Source: Clostridia bacterium (GTDB lineage Bacteria > Bacillota > Clostridia > Christensenellales > Aristaeellaceae). Taken from it: 45,670 nt of DNA. The notes beneath the pieces are model-generated. The model did not search any database, was not told the origin of the DNA, and saw nothing but the letters and a program-made list of their open reading frames with translations. The stretch spans positions 1 through 45,670 of the forward strand of contig JAUMVG010000024.1 of assembly GCA_030530315.1 (NCBI GenBank), in the 5' to 3' direction. A program made the translations under genes and the position numbers. Position 1 is the first letter of the stretch, and every line of letters begins with the position of its first letter. Positions 45,641 to 45,670 of the stretch are shown one piece after another.

Positions 45641-45670
45641 AGTTGAGAGTTAAGAGTTTAGAGTTAAGAG
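45641..45670. repeat. Start of another AGAGTTAAGAG-type repeat
   Basis: The last 30 bases are AGAGTT/TTAAGA units like the left arm at 42361, so a further foldback element probably begins here and continues beyond the window. Confidence 0.6.

Overview
The window looks like the chromosome of a GC-rich, low-oxygen member of the Clostridia (Bacillota), probably a gut commensal. The evidence is strong AGGAGG ribosome binding sites, a sucrose PTS with HPr and enzyme I, an OhrR/glutathione peroxidase/thioredoxin operon, a rubredoxin-fused metallo-beta-lactamase protein, an AcsE-type corrinoid methyltransferase with its activator, and two cobalamin riboswitches. No species is assigned. High GC and dispersed AACTCTTAACTCT-type repeats would fit Christensenellales or Oscillospirales, but that is a guess.

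Region 1 (1-9850) is an integrated mobile element of about 9.8 kb, sitting in the 3' end of a tRNA-Lys(CTT) gene. A large serine recombinase (8330-10042) lies at its right end. The junctions share GGTGTACCA (47-55 and 9842-9850), and inverted arms (69-77, 9818-9826) would flank the core symmetrically in the excised circle. The element holds two separate repressor/operator switches, an early phage-type operon on the minus strand (Gam-like nuclease inhibitor, truncated NinB/HNHc-like gene, small zinc-ribbon proteins) and no capsid, terminase or conjugation genes. It is a degenerate prophage or satellite with a visible deletion scar near 1380-1405. Its most notable cargo is an AT-richer three-gene toxin-antitoxin-chaperone (TAC) module: MqsR-like toxin, MqsA-like antitoxin with an extended C-terminus, and SecB-like chaperone (4328-5837). 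It is wedged between the phage repressor and an ImmA/IrrE-like gene. A divergent pair of small membrane proteins (6645-7998) is further accessory cargo.

Region 2 (9842-10275) is a tandem array of 134-bp units. Each unit repeats the last 22 nt of the tRNA, its terminator hairpin and a large foldback. The array also supplies the last 63 codons of the recombinase in the integrated state.

Region 3 (10357-36621) is ordinary chromosomal metabolism and stress response: a nucleoside-hydrolase-like protein, an atypical Lon protease divergent from a TetR regulator with shared operators, endonuclease IV, and a HAD phosphatase. A sucrose locus follows, with GH32 hydrolase divergent from EIIBCA, then HPr and enzyme I. 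Next come a B12-riboswitch-controlled AcsE/RACo pair, a ketopantoate reductase, an AlkZ-related protein and a GH31 glycosidase. The stretch closes with the OhrR-type redox operon, a DUF3990 protein, the MBL-rubredoxin fusion, an SDR, a LOG-family protein and a methyltransferase.

Region 4 (36841-45670) begins with a zinc-type macrodomain protein. A second B12 riboswitch then heads CbiK cobaltochelatase and a complete Nik/Dpp-type ABC importer (two permeases, binding protein, two ATPases) plus a 64-aa protein. This reads as a cobalt (or related metal/corrinoid) acquisition operon. The window ends in an LplB-type sugar permease and the start of another dispersed repeat.
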